Shown here: piece after piece, positions 34,423-37,003 of the stretch
Layout: the number at the start of each line of letters is the position of its first letter
Position numbering within the stretch: the first letter of the stretch is position 1
NCBI GenBank assembly: GCA_020024155.1
Contig: JAHHUE010000009.1
Coordinates: 1 to 37,003 of the forward strand
Length of the DNA stretch: 37,003 nt
Direction of reading: 5' to 3'
Source: Oscillospiraceae bacterium
Lineage (GTDB): Bacteria > Bacillota > Clostridia > Oscillospirales > Ruminococcaceae
Notes under the pieces: generated by a model
Seen by the model: the letters and a program-made list of their open reading frames with translations, nothing else
Told to the model about the DNA's origin: nothing
Databases searched by the model: none
Position numbers and translations under genes: made by a program

Positions 34423-34457
34423 GCCTGATAGATTTATTCTATCAGGCATATCTTTTT
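34423..34457 (+). terminator. Intrinsic terminator after the capsid gene
   Basis: Perfect 10-pair stem GCCTGATAGA (34423-34432) with TCTATCAGGC (34438-34447), 5-base loop, followed by ATATCTTTTT. The ribosome site of the next gene starts right after it. Confidence 0.8.
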
Positions 34458-34471
34458 AGGAGGTACTTGTA

Positions 34472-34831
34472 TTGAAAGTAAAAGATATTTATGAAAATGC
34501 ACTTGCTCTAAATATTTCCCGTATGGACGATGAGGACAATCTTGAATTCTTTGCTATTAAACTTTTTAACTTGGTTTTGTCCGAAGTTTTTGTTTATAAC
34601 AATCAGCTGAGAGAGAAAAAAGGTTTGCAACTTATGGAGAAAGCGCCGATTGTAAAATCTATTGATGATGAAATGCCTTACGAAAACGAATTGTATGCAC
34701 CGTTAAGTTATGGGTTGGCATCTAAGTTGCTATCAGCTCAGGAAGAAATGAATTTAGCCGGTTTATATAATAATCAGTATGTCATTTTACTTCAATTGAC
34801 TTGTCCTGCTGTTCCTGTGGAGGTTATATAA
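34472..34831 (+). CDS. Small connector or head-completion protein (probable)
   Basis: 119 residues, mostly helical. VKDIYENALALNISRMDDEDNLEFFAIKLFNLVLSEV in the first half and SYGLASKLLSAQEEMNLAGLYNNQY in the second match the general look of head-tail connector or adaptor proteins that follow the capsid gene. TTG start at 34472 with AGGAGG 8 bases upstream. TAATG overlap with the next gene. By position it could play the role of P22 gp4-type adaptors, but no sequence similarity is claimed. Confidence 0.55.
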   Translation: MKVKDIYENALALNISRMDDEDNLEFFAIKLFNLVLSEVFVYNNQLREKKGLQLMEKAPIVKSIDDEMPYENELYAPLSYGLASKLLSAQEEMNLAGLYNNQYVILLQLTCPAVPVEVI

Positions 34832-36693
34832 TGGCTTTTAATAACAGATTGGTTGTATCCAGATACGAAAATCTGAAAGGCGTGGACTTTTCTTCTCCAC
34901 CATCATTAGTTGATAAGAGCCGTTCTCCATATTGCATAAATTTTATGCCGGATAGCAGTACAAAACCTGTAAAAAGAATTGGCTGGGAAACTATATATAA
35001 CCTTGACGGAGAAGTATATAATATATGGTTTTGCAAGCTGAATAATAAAAAATATATGCTTTGCCATTGTGGCGATAAAATTTATATTCTTGATGATGAG
35101 GCGAGAGTTATTAAGTCTGGTATATCCAGAGGTAAGGGTTGTGGATTTTATGCACTTAAAGGCGATAAGGGTGGCTTTTATATTCTAACCAGCAAAGAAT
35201 TTTTAGTTTTTGACGGTGATAAAGTTGAGAATGTATCAGAAAATGCCTATATACCGTTAGTTACAATTGCTAAATCTCCACAAGGTGGGGGCGAAAGCTA
35301 TGAAGATATAAATATGCTTTCCAATAAGCGAAGAGAAAATTTTATTGGTACAGAAAGCGATTTAATTTATCAGCTTGGAAGTGACAATATTGACAGCATT
35401 GAAAAAATTGAAGTTCTTGATAGTGACGGAAGTCATAAGCCGTTATCAATAGACACAGATTATACAGTCAACAAAACTTTGGGAAAAATAACTTTTACAA
35501 AGGCTTATCCAACACCGATAAAAGGTCAGGATAGTATTTTTGTGACTTATTCAAAAACAGTTGATGGATACAAAGAAAAAATTGAGCAGTGTACAATAAG
35601 CACTTTATTTGGTCTTGGTGGAGAAAACAGAGTGTTTTTGAGTGGTAATCCCTCTTGTCCTCAAAAAGATTTTTGGAGTGCTGTTTTTGACCCAACTTAT
35701 TTTTCTGATATAGATTATGCAGTTATAGGAAGTGGGCAGACTGCTATTATGGGATATTTGAAACTTGGCGAATATCTTGGAATTGTTAAAGAAGGTAACG
35801 GACAAGATACTTCTTTATTTTTGCGTAAAGCAGTTATGAATGGTGATAAAGCTTTATTTACTGTTCAAGGTGGTATAAGCGGAATAGGTGCTATATCAAA
35901 AAATTGCTTTGCTCTATTTAATGACGAGCCACTATTTTTATCTTCGCAAGGTATATTTGCTGTATCTAACAGTCTTGTTACATCAGAAAAAGTTATTGTT
36001 AACAGGTCTTATCAAGTTGACGCAAAGCTTATTGCAGAGAAAAATCTTAAAGACGCAGTAGCTTGTGTATGGAAAGGATTTTATATTTTATCTGTAAACG
36101 GAAACTGCTATGTATTGGATAGCAGACAGATTGTGGAGGCTAAAAGAGGCGAGAAAAATTCAAGATATGAGGCTTACTTTTGGAATAATGTTTTTGCAAA
36201 TTGTTTTGCTGTTGAAGATGACAGATTGTGGTTTGGCACAAAAGAAGGTAAAATAAGAAGATTTAAGGACGAAAGCTGGGGCTATAAGCAATATTCTGAT
36301 GACGATATGCCAATACACGCAATTTGGAAAACTCCTGTTGAAGATGAGGGCATAATTGAGAGATATAAAACTTTACAGCGCAAAGGCTGTCTTGCTGTTC
36401 TTGCACCTCATATTTATTCCAGTTGCAGAATTTACTATGCAGTTGATGGTCAAAATCAGAAATTTATAAAAGAATCTTTTGTTGATATTTGTACTTTGTT
36501 TGATATGGTGAACTTTTCAAGATTAGGCTTTGATAGTAATGATGGACCAAGAGAAGTTTATTTTAATAACCGTCAGTGGAGATATAAGAGAATTCAGTTG
36601 ATTTTTGAAAATAATCAGCTTAATGAGGGGTTTGGCTTATACAATGTTGTTAAGTCATTTACAGTTAAAGAATATAGCAGAAACAGGAGGTGA
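34831..36693 (+). CDS. Large beta-rich virion protein, tail stabilisation or tubular-B-like (probable)
   Basis: 620 residues from ATG 34831 (GGAGG 8 bases upstream). The opening RYENLKGVDFSSPPSLVDKSRSPYCINF and later blade-like repeats (KYMLCHCGDKIYILDD, GFYILTSKEFLVFDGDK, GFYILSVNGNCYVLDSR, DRLWFGTKEGKIRRF) suggest a beta-propeller. T7 gp12 and P22 gp10-type tail-stabilisation proteins look like this, and the gene order portal-scaffold-coat-small adaptor-propeller is that of P22. Probably closes the portal exit and holds the tail hub. Assignment is by pattern and order; sequence similarity to P22 was not tested. Confidence 0.6.
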   Translation: MAFNNRLVVSRYENLKGVDFSSPPSLVDKSRSPYCINFMPDSSTKPVKRIGWETIYNLDGEVYNIWFCKLNNKKYMLCHCGDKIYILDDEARVIKSGISRGKGCGFYALKGDKGGFYILTSKEFLVFDGDKVENVSENAYIPLVTIAKSPQGGGESYEDINMLSNKRRENFIGTESDLIYQLGSDNIDSIEKIEVLDSDGSHKPLSIDTDYTVNKTLGKITFTKAYPTPIKGQDSIFVTYSKTVDGYKEKIEQCTISTLFGLGGENRVFLSGNPSCPQKDFWSAVFDPTYFSDIDYAVIGSGQTAIMGYLKLGEYLGIVKEGNGQDTSLFLRKAVMNGDKALFTVQGGISGIGAISKNCFALFNDEPLFLSSQGIFAVSNSLVTSEKVIVNRSYQVDAKLIAEKNLKDAVACVWKGFYILSVNGNCYVLDSRQIVEAKRGEKNSRYEAYFWNNVFANCFAVEDDRLWFGTKEGKIRRFKDESWGYKQYSDDDMPIHAIWKTPVEDEGIIERYKTLQRKGCLAVLAPHIYSSCRIYYAVDGQNQKFIKESFVDICTLFDMVNFSRLGFDSNDGPREVYFNNRQWRYKRIQLIFENNQLNEGFGLYNVVKSFTVKEYSRNRR

Positions 36694-36698
36694 GTTAT

Positions 36699-37003
36699 AT
36701 GAAAAATATGAAAATATCTAGATATGAAGTGAATGAAAATAATGTTAAAAATGCTCCGAATACACTTAGAGGTACTCCTCAGGAAAATAAAAATGTATTC
36801 GATAAATTGCCAGAGCTGATTGTTGAAAGACACAATGAGCTTGTTGATTATATTCCGAATAATTTTTATACAAAGGAACAGACAGAGGAAAGTATCAATA
36901 ACAGAGTTTTTGAAACCGGTAATTCTGATATGATGAAGGCTATTTATGATAAAAACAACAATGGTATAGTTGATAATTCAGAAAGACTTGGCGGAAAACT
37001 GGC
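36699..37003 (+). CDS. Phage tail appendage/fibre protein, 5' part (open at window edge)
   Basis: The first 101 codons are visible. ATG 36699 has AGGAGGT 7 bases upstream. The region SRYEVNENNVKNAPNTLRG, VFDKLPELIVERHNELVDYI is helical, then YDKNNNGIVDNSERLGGKL, an EF-hand-like Asp/Asn loop before a glycine turn, known from the N-terminal parts of Clostridia tail-fibre proteins. The receptor-binding part would lie outside the window. Confidence 0.6.
   Translation, partial: MKNMKISRYEVNENNVKNAPNTLRGTPQENKNVFDKLPELIVERHNELVDYIPNNFYTKEQTEESINNRVFETGNSDMMKAIYDKNNNGIVDNSERLGGKL

Overview
The window looks like a chromosomal segment of a low-GC Gram-positive bacterium, most likely a member of the Clostridia. 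The grounds are AT-rich DNA, strong AGGAGG-type ribosome binding sites with occasional GTG/TTG starts, a single-chain PurL, a formyltransferase-only PurH paired with a PurO-type IMP cyclohydrolase, a guanine-class riboswitch and an ABC-exported surface glycan locus. I cannot name a genus from sequence reading alone.

Region 1 (1-760): the frameshifted 5' end of an XRE-type regulator at the left edge (minus strand), a tRNA-Thr(CGT) on the minus strand with its terminator, then a promoter, a guanine-class purine riboswitch and an intrinsic terminator on the plus strand.

Region 2 (781-11341): an eight-gene purine operon, purE-purF-purM-purN-purO(like)-purH(AICAR formyltransferase only)-purD-purL, tightly spaced and ending at a strong terminator. 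It covers most steps from PRPP to IMP. purK, purC and purB are not in it. Bifunctional PurH is replaced by two separate proteins.

Region 3 (11342-12743): two minus-strand genes (a small membrane-anchored protein and an XRE regulator with a C-terminal membrane segment) with their own terminator, then a 0.4-kb intergenic stretch with a good promoter for the next operon.

Region 4 (12744-24329): a surface polysaccharide locus. It has an MBOAT O-acyltransferase with an SGNH-like partner, six glycosyltransferases (two of them full-length paralogues of each other), and a Wzm/Wzt-type ABC exporter whose ATPase has a C-terminal extension typical of glycan recognition. A bidirectional terminator separates it from a convergent three-gene operon (24468-26696) with two more glycosyltransferases and a DUF2304-like membrane protein.

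Region 5 (about 26800-37003, continuing past the right edge): a prophage or phage-derived element. A small sigma-like gene (minus) and an S24/CI-type repressor (plus) diverge from a control region with clear promoters and a palindromic operator candidate. Packaging and head genes follow almost at once: putative small terminase, large terminase, a coiled-coil protein, a 56-residue membrane protein, portal, a small Cys-rich protein, scaffold, major capsid with a C-terminal chitobiase/Ig-like domain, a small connector-like protein, a 620-residue repeat-rich protein resembling podovirus tail-stabilisation proteins, and the start of a tail-appendage protein. No integrase, replication or lysis genes are seen in the window.

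Main points for follow-up: a palindrome CAACT-N3-(A/T)GTTG upstream of three different regulator genes, the large terminase lacking a canonical start codon, phased direct repeats ahead of the packaging genes, internal terminators in the late operon, the Ig-like domain on the capsid, and the unusually short gap between repressor and packaging genes.
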